DNA of 64,000 nt from NCBI RefSeq assembly GCF_018446385.1, contig NC_055987.1, positions 32,499,202 to 32,563,201 on the forward strand, in the 5' to 3' direction. Shown here piece after piece: positions 23,099-34,734 of the stretch; within the stretch, counting starts at the first letter, position 1; each line of letters starts with the position of its first letter. Both the position numbers and the translations under genes were made by a program. Source of the DNA: Zingiber officinale. Its lineage: Eukaryota > Streptophyta > Magnoliopsida > Zingiberales > Zingiberaceae. Below the pieces are notes generated by a model. That model searched no databases and had not been told where the DNA came from. It saw only the letters and a list, made by a program, of their open reading frames with translations.

Positions 23099-26000
23099 AT
23101 GGATACCAACGACATTCCGACGGCCGTTCCGACCGTCGTTCCGACCGCCATTCCGACAACCATTCCGCACGGAGAAAAGCCGGAGAAATTCACCGGAACC
23201 GACTTCAAAAGATGGCAACAGAAGATGTTGTTTTATCTAACAACACTAAACCTTGTACGGTTTTTGCACGAAGACACGCCAGCCGCTACGGAAGGAAGTA
23301 AGGCTGCTAGCGATGCGTGGTCTCATGGAGATTTTCTGTGCCGCAATTATATACTCAACGCCTTGGACAACACGTTATATAACGTATATTGTTCTCTGGA
23401 GACGGCAAAATTTTTGTGGGAATCCCTTGAGAAGAAATACAAGACCGAAAATGCTGGATTGAAGAAATTCATCGTCGGTCGATTTCTGGATTTCAAGATG
23501 GTGGACTCAAAAAGCGTCTCATCTCAAGTCCAAGATATGCAATTAATACTGCATGATCTGGACGCCGAAGGCATGAAGCTGAACGAGACATTCGCAGTTG
23601 CTGCGGTAATTGAGAAGCTCCCTCCGTCATGGAAGGATTTCAAGAATTACCTAAAGTACAAGCAAAAGGAAATAGGGCTGCAAGACCTGATCCTGAGGCT
23701 ACGAATAGAAGAGGATAATCGAAAGTTATCCGACTCCAGAGGAACCAAGCGGACTATAGACGAAATGTCCAACCTGGTCGAGCCGAACGCCAAAAAGCCG
23801 AAGCAGTTCAAAAGGAAGGCTCAAGCAAAAAAGTTCAAAGGCTCCTGCTACAACTGTGGAAAGGCAGGACACCTATCCAAGGACTGCAGACGCCCAAAGA
23901 AGCCAACCAAGGGGCCAAAGGATGTTGCGAATCATGTTGCAACCTCTCTTGAGGACTTGGATCTCATTGCGGTTGTATTTGAAGCCAACTTTGTGGATAC
24001 CAACCCGAAGCAGTGGTTCATTGATACTGGAGCAACTCGTCATATCTGTTCCGATAAAGCGATGTTCTCCAAGTATACTCCGATAAATGGCAGGAAGCTC
24101 TATATGGGTAATTCCACGACGTCGCCAATTATTGGACTCGGAAAAGTTGTTCTGAAGATGACGTCCGAAAAGGAGCTAACACTCATTGATGTACTCCATG
24201 TTCCCGACATCAGTAAGAACCTAGTTTCTGGAGCGGCATTGGTCAAGGCCGGATATAGGCTAGTGTTCCAGTCAGACAACTTTGTACTTACGAAGAATGG
24301 TGTCTTCGTAGGAAAGGGGTACCTAGAAAAGGGTCTATTCAAAATGGTTGTAATGCCTGTACTCCGAAATTTTGATGGTAATAAAATAAATGCTTCCAGC
24401 TATGTTGTTGAGTGTTTTAATTTATGGCATGATCGACTCGGACATGTGAATAATAATACTCTCAAACGTCTCGTCAAATTAAATTTATTACCAAACGTCA
24501 ATATTGACGGAACACTCAAATGTGAAGTGTGCGTGGAAGCGAAAATGATGAAACTACCTTTTCATTCGGTGGAAAGGACGACAACTCCTCTAGAGTTAAT
24601 ACATAGTGATCTATGTGACTTGAAATTTGTGCAAACTAGAAGAGGTAAAAAATATTTTATTACTTTTATCGATGACTGCACAAAGTTCTGTTATGTCTTT
24701 CTTTTAAGAAGTAAAGACGAAGCCCTAGAGGCGTTCAGAACCTATAAAACAGAAGTTGAAAACCAACTTGACAAACGAATTAAAATAATTCGAAGCGATA
24801 GAGGTGGAGAATATGGTGCACCGTTTGATGAATTTTGTACAGAATCTGGCATTATCCATCAAACAACGGCACCTTACTCACCTCAATCAAACGGTGTTGC
24901 TGAACGTAAAAATCGGACACTAAAAGAAATGATGAATGCCTTGTTGATAAATTCAGGCTTACCTCAAAACTTGTGGGGGGAAGCAATATTATCGGCAAAT
25001 CACATTCTCAACAGAATCCCTCATAAGAAAAATGATAAAACTCCATATGAACTATGGAAAGGCCGCGAACCATCGTACAAATACCTAAAAGTGTGGGGGT
25101 GCTTGGCAAAGGTCGAAGTACCTAAACCAAAGCAAGTAAAGATCGGACCTAAAACGCTCGATGCGATATTTGTCGGATATGCCCATAATAGTAGTGCATA
25201 TCGTTTCCTAGTTCACAAATCAGATATTCCTGATATACATGTGGGAACAACCATAGAATCTCGAAATGCGATATTCTTTGAAAACGTATTCCCAAATAAA
25301 AGGAAACGTTGAAAGTGATAACAACGGAAGTTCAAACAAAATGACGTTATCGAACTTAGTGTTATAAAAGGACTATTGACGATCAAAGTGAAGAGCCACG
25401 TCGTAGCAAACGGGCGAGTTGAGAAATCGTTCGCCGATTTCATGACTTTCATGTCGAAATGGAACCAAGAACATTAAGTGAAGCTCTCTCTAGACCCAAT
25501 GCTCCAATGTGGAAAGAAGTTGTCAATAGTGAAATTGAGTCTATCATGAATAATCATACTTGGGAATTAGTAGACCTTCCTTCTGGTAATAAACCATTAG
25601 GTTGTAAGTGGATACTAAAACGTAAGTATAAAGCTGATGGATCAATTGACAAGTATAAGGCCAGACTTGTAGCCAAGGGGTACAAGCAAGAGGAAGGCCT
25701 TAATTACTTCGATACATACTCACCGGTGACAAGGATTACGTCCATACGAGTGCTAATAGTCATTGCAGCACTGTATGACCTTGAAATACATCAAATGGAT
25801 GTTAAGACTGCATTCTTAAATGGTGAGTTGGAAGAAGAAATTTATATGGAGCAACCCGAAGGGTTCATGGCTCCTGGAAATGAGAAAAAGGTGTGTCGAC
25901 TTGTTAAGTCGTTGTACGGACTTAAGCAAGCGCCTAAACAATGGCACGAAAAATTTGACAAAGTAATGCTGTCAAACGAATTCAGAATAAATGAATGTGA

Positions 26001-27003
26001 CAAATGCATTTATGTCAAAAACACACCTGAAAGCTATGTAATTATCTGTCTATACGTAGACGGCATGCTAATAATGGGCAGTAATCATGATGTAATCATG
26101 ACTACAAAGAAAATGTTGACCAGAAATTTTGATATGAAAGATATGGGTCAAGCAGATGTTATATTGGGAATTAAAATTCTCAGGACATCAGAAGGGATAG
26201 TTTTAACACAATCCCATTATGTAGAATCTGTATTGAAAAAATTCAATGCGTACGATCTCTCTACAGTGAAAACACCTATGGATCTAAGTCAACACTTAGC
26301 AAAAAACCATGGTGAGACCATATCGCAGTTGGAATATTCTCGGATAATAGGCAGTTTGATGTATCTCACAAACTGCACACGTCCGGATATTGCCTGTACG
26401 GTCAACAAACTGAGTCGTTTTACGAGTAATCCAAACGACACTCATTAGAAAGCATTGATGCGAGTTCTCAGATATTTGAAATATACTATGCACTATGGAT
26501 TACATTATGGAAAATATCCCGCTGTATTGGAAGGATATTGTGATGCTAATTGGATATCAGATACAAAAGACTCCAAATCCACTAGTGGATATGTATTCAT
26601 GATCGGTGGGGGAGCAGTATCTTGGAAATCCACTAAGCAGACTTGCATTGCTCGGTCAACTATGGAATCCGAGTTTATAGCACTAGACAAAGCAGCTGAG
26701 GAAGCTGAATGGCTGCGAAATTTCTTGGAAGATATTCCTAGCTGGGTGAAACCTGTGCCTGCCGTACTAATCCACTGTGATAGTCAATCGGCGATTGGAA
26801 GGGCACAGAGTAATATGTATAATGGGAAGTCACGACATATACGTCGTAGACATAATACCATTAGGCAGTTGATCTCGAATGGAGTGATTGCAATCGACTA
26901 TGTTAAGTCCAAAGATAATTTGGCAGATCCTCTAACGAAGGGGTTGAGTCGAGATCAAGTATACTGCTTATCAAGAGGAATGAGATTAAAAATCTACAAC
27001 TGA
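23099..27003 (+). pseudogene. Copia C gag-pol region
   Basis: Starts [10 protein letters not shown] only 29 bp after the LTR. Parts in order: UBN2-type gag (about 23.1-23.8 kb), CCHC knuckle [14 protein letters not shown] (about 23.85 kb), aspartic protease [12 protein letters not shown] (about 24.0 kb), GAG-pre-integrase and integrase core (about 24.4-25.0 kb; HSDLCD and SDRGGEYG), reverse transcriptase (about 25.5-26.2 kb; QMDVKTAFLNG) and RNase H (about 26.5-27.0 kb). This is the copia order, integrase before reverse transcriptase. It is treated as a fossil with about two or three interruptions. Confidence 0.9.
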
Positions 27004-27561
27004 AAACGACTGTAGCGGTAACCCAACCTTGTTGACTGGAGATCCCAAGATCTTGGTTCAATGGGACAACGAAGTTACAGAAGTTGTGGTCCAGCACATT
27101 AGATAGTTTATCTCTATCCCAATCTTAGGATGAATTTGTGTTGTCCTACCTCATGTAGTGAGGTTAAGCTTATGCTTTTAGTGACTTCTATACCTGATAA
27201 GGTGGAGTATGGTAGGATACTCTTGATAGAAGTGTCACCTATGTGAGTGTGAAGACAGGCCGCTTCAATGAAACACTCATGAATCCAAGATGGTATCCAT
27301 GGCCGAAACGGAACCAACCATGAGAACCTAAAGTAGGTGAGATAGATCTCTGTGTGGGTGTTATTGTCTAAGTATACACTAACAGCTGAGCAGTTCAAGA
27401 CATCACGTTCACTGCGCAGCCTAGTATACTCGATAGCATTTCACTACGGACGGTTCAAAGCCACAAGCTACCTCTCTCGATGCAGTGACTTATCGATTGG
27501 ACTCTTGTAAAATGTCAGCATGCATACACGCATTGCATTAATTTCCATTCATGTGGGGGAT

Positions 27562-28723
27562 TGTTGGATATTGGGGCCTTAAATGGACCAAAACGATTTA
27601 GAGGAAGGAAGCCATCAATTGTTGAAAGTCGTAATTGACTTCAAAATTGAAATCTACGATTCGCGTAGATAGATTTAGACTATTAATTTGCTCAAAACTG
27701 ATTAAGGGTGAATGAGAAATTAATGTTTAAAGTCAACCCAAAATAACATTTGTTATTCATTAATAAAGTGCAAAGGAGAATAGTCCCACATCGAAAATTC
27801 TCGATGTGTATTCTCTACTTATTAATGAAGATGTGTTAATGGAGTTAACACAAAAAATAAAAAGGACAGGTGACCCCTTAGCCCAGGGCGAGCAGGTGCT
27901 CGCACCTGTGAGCCCGCCACCCGCCACGTGCGCACGTGCGCAATGGGCGCTTTGTAGGCGCACTTTGGAGCATAGAGGAGCTTAAATTTATGCTCCAGGT
28001 GACATTGCAGTGCCTGCGTGGCACTCGGGTGACGTGTCAGGCTCTTACCTGACGTGGCAGTGCCTATGCGGCATCCTCGTGGGCAAAGGGAGATGACTGG
28101 ACAGTTGACTTAGGGAATGGATGGCTACCGTTGATCAACGTTGATCAAATAGATATGATGGATCGCTTGTGATGCGATCTAGAGCGTTGAATCGCAAAGA
28201 GTAACGATCTGACGGCCTGGGATGAGGCTTGATCTGAAGCATCGAATCAATGGATCCAGATCCGATGGCTGATGACAATAGGCGGGATCTGAGGGTCACA
28301 ACTCCTCAAATCTGATGGATGAGATTGAAGTGGGCTTGGTGAAGGGTTACAACCCTTCAGAATAGATGATCTAGATCGATCCAGCCCAAGGAACACATCC
28401 ACTCACCCAAAGGACACTCAACCTCTTCGTTCAGTATAAATAGAACACTCCAGATGATGGAATACTCACTTAATCTTCTCTTCTCTTCCTCAAGCATTCA
28501 TCTCATCTTGTGCATTCAAGAGTCCAAGAAGTCTACTAAAAGGTTCGCTGGTCTCGGAAGTCGGAGTGCTACGATTCCGAGACGTTCGTCGTCGTTGTAT
28601 CTTGGGAACGAATTGCAACAATCCGTTAAGCACCGTAGCGGAGCAATATCGTTTATGGAGATAGTGTCGAACACTAACCTCGACAATCAGTTTGCATACT
28701 CTAGAAGCTATCCGGAGACAACA
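27562..28723 (+). repeat. 3' LTR of copia C
   Basis: 1162 bp, nearly identical to the 5' LTR. It differs mainly by a small deletion near 27965 and a short insertion near 28140. It lies against the 3' flank of the ALKBH10B-like gene. Confidence 0.92.
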
Positions 28724-28892
28724 AGTTTTTCTTAATCTTCCACGGGACAACTAGAAAAACCTGCTTGGCATAAAATTCCCTCTCCACCACTTTGACGAAG
28801 CCATAATTACATTCACTGCCGACTTGGCAAAGAAAATGCACCTCAAGAGCTGCATGATGGCCAAGTTAACCCGCAATTTCAAGTGAGAGAAC
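28724..28892 (-). other. Residual 3' flank/UTR of the ALKBH10B-like gene
   Basis: Only 169 bp remain between the stop codon and the copia C LTR. I see no strong AATAAA on the minus strand here, so the polyadenylation site may lie in the LTR or may have been displaced to below 21915. Confidence 0.45.
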
Positions 28893-31800
28893 CTAAGCTT
28901 GCGCTTCCAATTGTGGGAAAGATGGTAACCTCCTCTTCTGGATACGTGGGGGAAGATGCTTGGTGTGCTTCTTAGACCTGACCGCCCATGGCAAGAAGAC
29001 TCCTGTTCCATTGCATGACACCTTCTTGTCGGTGACACTCATGGCAACAGCTCTAGGAGGTGCCAGCATGACAACAGGGGAGCGCAGAGCCAATCCCCAG
29101 GCAGTCGAAACCATGGCCTGAGGCCCATACGCGATGGCTCCACTGCTAGGCACCTCTTGGATGGAAGTTGGGTTTCCAGGCTGCCACACGGTCAATGCTG
29201 TGTTTGCCTGCAAGGCAGTTGGTGAATCTGCATGGTGAGTGGCAGTTTTAACTTTCACAAATGTGATGATCATCCTCCTATTTGGCGATGCGCACACAAC
29301 ATGCCTTGCGATGTCAGCACTGTGCCCGCGCATAACTAAAAGAGATCTGCAAATATGTAAAGTTATCCAGTGTCCAAATTACAAAGTTTAGGAATCCATT
29401 GGAATTATTTGTCAATTCTAGTCTTTTTAGATACCCTTGCTTTAGTGAAAGTGTCAGGGTTCCGTTGTAGTTTCCTTCATGATTGCTGCTAAAAGAATGC
29501 CCGAAAGCCATTGTAGTTTCAGAGAGGAGAAACATAGAAATGGGATTTTCCAGATGTGGAGGTTTGAAGTAGGGCTGTGAATGTTCATCCTGCCAAAAGG
29601 TTGAAGATGGGAAACCCGTAAGGAAACTTAGCTTCAAACTGAAGATCATAATGCCTAAATATATGCAATTCAAGCTACCTCGTCGAAAAAGTTAATAATG
29701 CAGTGGTTGGGCTTCTTACTTTCCGGTATCAAGCGCCATTGAACCAAGTGGTCAACTATCGCTTGCAAAGCTGGGGGAATTGATTCAATGTTACCTATAT
29801 GAAACAGTTTTTGGTCAAACAGTTAGAGGCTTAGTTTCAATGTTTAAGCAAAATCATTATTTTATTCATGAATGAGCATTGCAGTAAGGGAATATAAGCG
29901 GGAGAGACATGGATTGCACAAATGTAGTTACCACATTCATTGAAATCAATGGAACAGAATGTTGTTAGAATGCTTAAATTGAGTATGCACCAAACCTTGC
30001 GAGATTTAAAATAGAAAATTTGGAACAATTCTCAGGAATTTGTTGTTTACTTGCTGCATCTTCAGTAGCTGATTGGAACAATGGAACACCAAGTTGAATG
30101 ATCTCCCTCTTACCCCCTTTCATTTGTTTGTTGAAGAATATAAATGTTTCCCCTGGAAATATATGCACAAATGCAGTTATACAACAGATTCAGAATGCCT
30201 TAACCATAAACTTTTGATGTGCCTGTACTTGTCAATCAGAAATGATAAGTTTGTATGGCGTATGTCCTTTCTTTGAAAGGAAAATACATTCAATATATGA
30301 CAAGCCTATTGCAACGCTGCTTATTAAGTGTGTAAATGTTTATAAGGCCGACCAAATTGCAAACTGTTATTAGCAAAATAAAATCTAAGCATTTTTGATA
30401 AAGAAAGAAAAAATCAGGCACCCTTTGCCTATCTTGAGATTCAGTTAAAATCTATACAAACGTGTAGTTTTGTTGACCTTCTAAGTAAAACACCACAAAC
30501 TTTTGATGAAAATAATGAGTATTTGTAATAATCTTCAACAAAGCAATTTCTTGAAAAAGAATTCTAGCCAGTTTTCCAAAAAATAATAGAATAAAGATCA
30601 GAAATTTACCTGAGAGTTCTCCTTTGTGTCCTGCCATACGAAGTTCATTGATGTATCCAACAAGACTAGGTAGCTCTGATTCGCTGAATATGTGTTGGTA
30701 TAACCTGAGACCTTTAACAACATTGACCTGGCACATAATCACAATAATAAACAATAGATTTATCATAAGGGAACCTCACAAATTACACTAATTATATAAT
30801 CGAAAAACTTTCTACTTCCTACAGCATCATGTATTGTGTGTGTATCTATGTGTCCAAAGAGGTTAAAGATGAACTCACCATATGCCCCTTCACTAATTCC
30901 TTCGCCATAAAACCTTTTGAGATTTTGATCCTCTCCGGGCACACAAAACAATCTCCATGGTCTGCACAAATGTGGACCTTCTGTACCGAAGCGTGCTCCT
31001 CTTGTGATCCTAGAACGCTCAAATTTAATTAAACTAATGAATCAATCCATGACAACTCAAAGAGCATGGAAGCTTTAACATAAGATTTTATACAAGTATG
31101 GTTCAACACTTCAAGCACACCAATGATTTAGAAAACTGATAATTGGCAATTGGCACAGTGTTGAAGACAGTAAATAAAATTCGAAGCTAATGACAACAAT
31201 GTCCGGGCCCCCTCTTGGCTTGCTCAATGAATTATTCCTTCCATAATTGGATCACATTTAAGTTGATAAAATTTAGAAACTAGAAGAATAAGCCATGATG
31301 TCTACCGAACTCCTCGGCCAGGTTGATCACAATTAAAGGCATGTTCGCCCCATGGGGTTATCTGGAGCGGTTAGTGCATAGAAGCTTGTCACTTGAGAGT
31401 GTGGGTTCGAATCGCGGGGTAGTCAGGGCGTAATTCCCTGGTCCCTGTGCACCTCTTCCCACTGCGCACTAACTTCTTCAGCTACCGTGATTTACCTCCC
31501 TCGTGAATACCTTGGGCGTGGTGCGGCGGGGGCGCTGGGGGCGAGCGATATAGCCTTTTTTGCCACAATTAAAGGCATGTTCACCCTGGAAGTAGATCTG
31601 CCCGGCATTTAATCAGGGAGAAGCACGGTGCTAATCGCGGCGAAGCATGAAATGAGATCAGCTGAAGCATGGCGCAAGATCAGAGCAAAACACGGCGCTA
31701 GATCCAGGCGAAGCATGGCGCAAGATCAGGGCTGCTTGGGGTATCGAGCGTGTGATCAAGGTCGTCGAAGAATAAGAGCAAGATCAGAGTGAGCGCGAGA

Positions 31801-33245
31801 TCAGGGCAAGTACATCATTTCAATTTATTTCCCATCCTTAGATGATCCTTATTCCTCTTCCCATTGGTCCCCTTCTACAGCCCAGGTGTGGTCCAATATC
31901 CTTCAGTAAGAGAAGCCTGAGCGGCAGCAACGAGATGGGCTCAGCCATCACTCGTCAATATCAACTTCACCCATCAGGTGGCCGCCGCCGCCGCCGCCGC
32001 ACCGACTCCCACCGCCGCTCAACCCAGGGGCTACCAGGCCTTCAAGAAAACCCTCCCCATCGGATTGGGTTAGTTGACCAACAAACGGACGGTCGGTCTA
32101 ACAAGTTTGCCGCAATTGGACGGCTTCAAATGGGTTAATTCGATCCTGCCTGTATAGGCACTGCCCCAACCTCTCACATTGGGATGGTAGGACCCACATT
32201 TAAGTAGTGGGTTCCACCACCTCATTATGAGAGGTTGGGGCAGTACTGTACAGGTAGGGTGAAATTTACCCTTCAAATGAGGTTCGATGTTTCGCTCCCC
32301 TACGAACGAGAGACAGGTGGCTGGAAGGAAGCAAGAGCTCCTTCTATGCTGTGGCTCGGCTTCGTGGCGAAGCTTCCCCACGGCGTCGGGCTGCCACACT
32401 ACTCCATGTCCGGGAATGCTTTCACTCACAAAGGTTAACTCGATCTCGGCGCCTGACGCCGCCGGGGAGCAGCGAAATGGACGTCTGAAGACCGAAGGGG
32501 GAGAAGAGAAGGGATCGGGACCTTCCGATCGAATTCAAAATTGCCGACGATGAGTGGTGGTCGATTTGAAATCCGTTGCGGTTCGAACCATTTTAGGTTT
32601 GGGAAAAGTAGATCTAAAAATTTTTAAATTAGTAGGCGTTTACTGCCTAAAACATAAGTTACCTCCGTTGGCGTCACCGTTTTGTGCATTGTTCTTGTAT
32701 TCCGAAGAATCTCCTCCAGAAGAAAGCTCCGCCATCGCCGAAGCTTCATCGTCGATCCGCGCGATCTCATTGTTATCATCTACCAATTCATCCGAAGTTT
32801 CTTGATCCTCAGCTGCCGCTTCCTCTGCAACTACGATCTCAATGTCATCGGCAACCGCTCTTTTCAACGAGGCAGCAGTTTCCGCCTCCGTGGATGGGAT
32901 TTCGCTCTCGCTCGGTTTCTCCTCCGTTGTCAATGTCTCCAGAGGATTCACCTTCGGCACCACGCGGTTGGACGCCACCAAGCGGAGCTTGGCGGAGACG
33001 TCGGCGATGGAGTAGTACTTCTGCATGTGGAGCGCCGGGATCCAGTTGAGACGCCGCCGGTGTACGGCAGCGAAAAACTCCCCGTACTCGTCCTCGCTCC
33101 CGATCTGCGCGAGGTGGCCGCATAGCGCGTCGATGATCGCGTTCGCAGCCGCGAATTCGCTCTGGAACCACGAAATCATCGCGTCCTGCACGTACAGCCC
33201 CGGCACCGCCACCGAAGCCCTGGCCCCCGCCCCCACCGTCGCCAT
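28893..33245 (-). CDS. ALKBH10B-like: ALKBH10B-like RNA m6A demethylase (2OG-Fe(II) dioxygenase), seven exons
   Basis: Exons (minus): 33245-32663, 31009-30879, 30727-30610, 30152-30051, 29794-29679, 29589-29435, 29346-28893. All junctions are GT-AG and the phases agree, giving 552 residues, close to the about 570 of Arabidopsis ALKBH10B. The conserved N-terminal block (ISWFQSEFAAANAIIDALC, then NWIPALHMQKYYSIADV) is in exon 1. The AlkB fold starts at NVVKGLRLYQHIFSESELP and contains GGKREIIQLGVPLF. Iron ligands are H362-x-E364 (PPHLENPIS) and H417 (GHSADIARH), with 2-oxoglutarate-binding R426 (SPNRRMIITF). The C-terminus has GTGVFLPW. The family removes N6-methyladenosine from mRNA. ATG 33245 is chosen because the frame above it has only a TTG and then a stop. 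Intron 1 (1.65 kb) holds a SINE. Copia C cuts the 3' flank. Confidence 0.92.
31347..31563 (+). mobile_element. tRNA-derived SINE in intron 1 of the ALKBH10B-like gene
   Basis: 217 bp flanked by a perfect 19-bp target-site repeat CACAATTAAAGGCATGTTC (31328-31346 and 31564-31582). A pol III B box GGTTCGAATC lies at 31404-31413, and a weaker A-box-like stretch lies about 35 bp before it. The tail is a short T run (CCTTTTTT). It lies antisense to the gene. Confidence 0.85.
31583..32662. other. Remainder of ALKBH10B-like intron 1
   Basis: Non-coding intron sequence. It has a CCG trinucleotide run at about 31981-32001 and loosely repeated GAAGCATGGCG phrases at about 31620-31720. Short open frames here have no support. 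An inverted pair, CTGCCCCAACCTCTCA (about 32161-32176) and TGAGAGGTTGGGGCAG (about 32228-32243), could fold into a hairpin of roughly 80 bp. Confidence 0.45.
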
Positions 33246-34734
33246 TCGCCGCAAAGACCCAGCAATCTTCCGTCCTTCCAACCCCTGAGTAATTAGCTAA
33301 AAATAGCAGACCAGAGAACGAGACTCCGAACGCAAGACTGAATAAATCGTAACGGAGTGATGTGCAAGGTGGGGCACGTGGCGAGCAAGGACGCCCAAGG
33401 ACCAAAAGCAAAGCAACCTGGCAATACCAGATCCCAGCGATGCCACACTTTTCCCCTACGAGGCAATTAACTCCTTACCGTTTCGCCACTGCAGTGCAGC
33501 GACGATGTCTTCTAACCTTTTGCTATTGTGGAGAGACAACAAGGCCTCCACCTCCACCTCCGGCTTTGGGAATGCCAACTGGTCGAAGCCCTGTTCATGT
33601 TGTTCGATGGCTCAATAGTCATTTTCCTTTGTTTGTCAGTGCAAATTTAGTTGAGGAACAAAATATAAGAATGCGAGCTCAGCTAAGTGTTTAAATCGAT
33701 TTCAGTTGACCCGGTTTGAGCGGTCCAATTCTCTATACAAGAAAGAGAGCTCAGCTAACTGTTTCCCGGTCGTCACGTGTTGTGTCGCCCGATTAATAAT
33801 TTGGACATCCGGAAGCACGTGAGGCATCACGAGAAGCCATTTAAGAGGGCCAAAATGTGAAGTTTCAATATAAAGCCTTGTTAATTCTCGAGACGACGCG
33901 TGCTCTCCGTTGATTGGTGCAGCAAAATAACGCACGTTTAGTTTGCATCCGAGAGGGCAATAATTAGAGTTACGTTGGACCCGCAACGGAGGCAACAGAT
34001 GGTTGGCTGATAGAGGCGGGTCCCGCACGAAGGTAAACGAGACATGGTGGGTGAGTTGATAGATGCTTGTGCACAATGCACACATATGCAAGTTATCGTA
34101 TATGCAATAATACAATAATACTTGTAAAATTTGGCAGTACGTTTCCTCATTAATCATTACTTGTCATTTGATTTAAGTTAAGCTTAACAAATGATGCATC
34201 TTACATATCATTTAAATTGTCGCATTAGGTGATATCATCTCAATCTCAATTGGTTCACTATCGTCAATCTTATGATAAATATAGATAAATAAATTATGAA
34301 ATCATTTGGTCCAATAAATATTAAAATCAATTTTTAATAGATATAAAATATTTCATTAGATATCCGACTTATAAATGGCTATTATGTTAAAATAAAATAT
34401 CTTTCATAATTTATTTATTTATATTTTATTGTAAAATCATCTATTAAATAGCTTGGAATCCGTTATGACTCCAATTTGAATTGCCATTTGAGTTTGCTAG
34501 GAGTGAATAAACGAGTTTTTTTTAGAAAATGTTTAAAAAAAATTATTCAACGTACTCAACGGGCATGCAACGTCTCATGAATGACTTGGGCCGGTTTCGC
34601 CTGTGGGCCTTCTCTAAAAACAATTGTCATCCGGCCCATAGTCATATTGTTACTTGTTAGCTTCCAGTAACCTCGGCGGCTCCCTGCTTTCTCCTCTCCC
34701 TGGCGTCTCTCTCCTCTCGATTTTTGCCGCAAAG
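33246..34734. promoter_or_regulatory. Divergent intergenic region between ALKBH10B-like and LSM2
   Basis: The 1.49 kb between the two start codons must hold both promoters. On the LSM2 side, site-II-type TGGGCC elements lie at 34587-34592 and 34604-34609, with GGCCCA (reverse) at 34633-34638. A CT-rich leader ending in AAAG precedes the ATG. Site II elements are typical of plant housekeeping and translation or RNA genes. No clear TATA box is seen on either side. Confidence 0.55.
34275..34431. repeat. Foldback (MITE-like) inverted repeat
   Basis: Arms of about 27 bp (34275-34301 and 34404-34431) are reverse complements with few mismatches, sharing AAATAAATTATGAAA and its complement. They enclose about 100 bp of AT-rich DNA. 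The target-site repeat was not settled. Confidence 0.5.

Larger units (their letters stand above)
21916..28723 (+). mobile_element. Ty1/copia element C, complete ends
   Basis: 6.8 kb LTR retrotransposon with LTRs 21916-23069 and 27562-28723, flanked by a perfect AGTTT target-site repeat (21911-21915 and 28724-28728). The gag-pol region spans about 23.1-27.0 kb in copia order. The polypurine tract GTGGGGGA (27553-27560) abuts the right LTR. The LTRs differ by roughly 1-2 percent by eye plus a few small indels, so the insertion is young (about a million years or less at usual plant rates). It looks whole in layout but is broken, with about two or three interruptions. It lies 169 bp past the stop codon of the ALKBH10B-like gene, in opposite orientation. 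Confidence 0.93.

Noticed and set aside
22800-23240. 146-residue frame across the copia C LTR border, and its copy at 28454-28735
   Set aside because: It is repeated only because the LTR is repeated. It overlaps the gag start in another frame and has no recognisable domain.
29314-29673. Stand-alone 119-residue reading of one exon with flanking intron
   Set aside because: Only 29589-29435 is coding. The extensions are intronic, as shown by matching GT-AG borders and phases.
32161-32243. Possible miRNA-like hairpin in ALKBH10B-like intron 1
   Set aside because: The inverted pair is real, but the stem is only about 16 bp with a 50-bp loop. That is too short for a confident plant miRNA precursor without small-RNA data.
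33246-33281. Twelve-residue N-terminal extension of the ALKBH10B-like protein
   Set aside because: It would start at TTG; the first ATG is at 33245 and a stop lies just upstream in frame.
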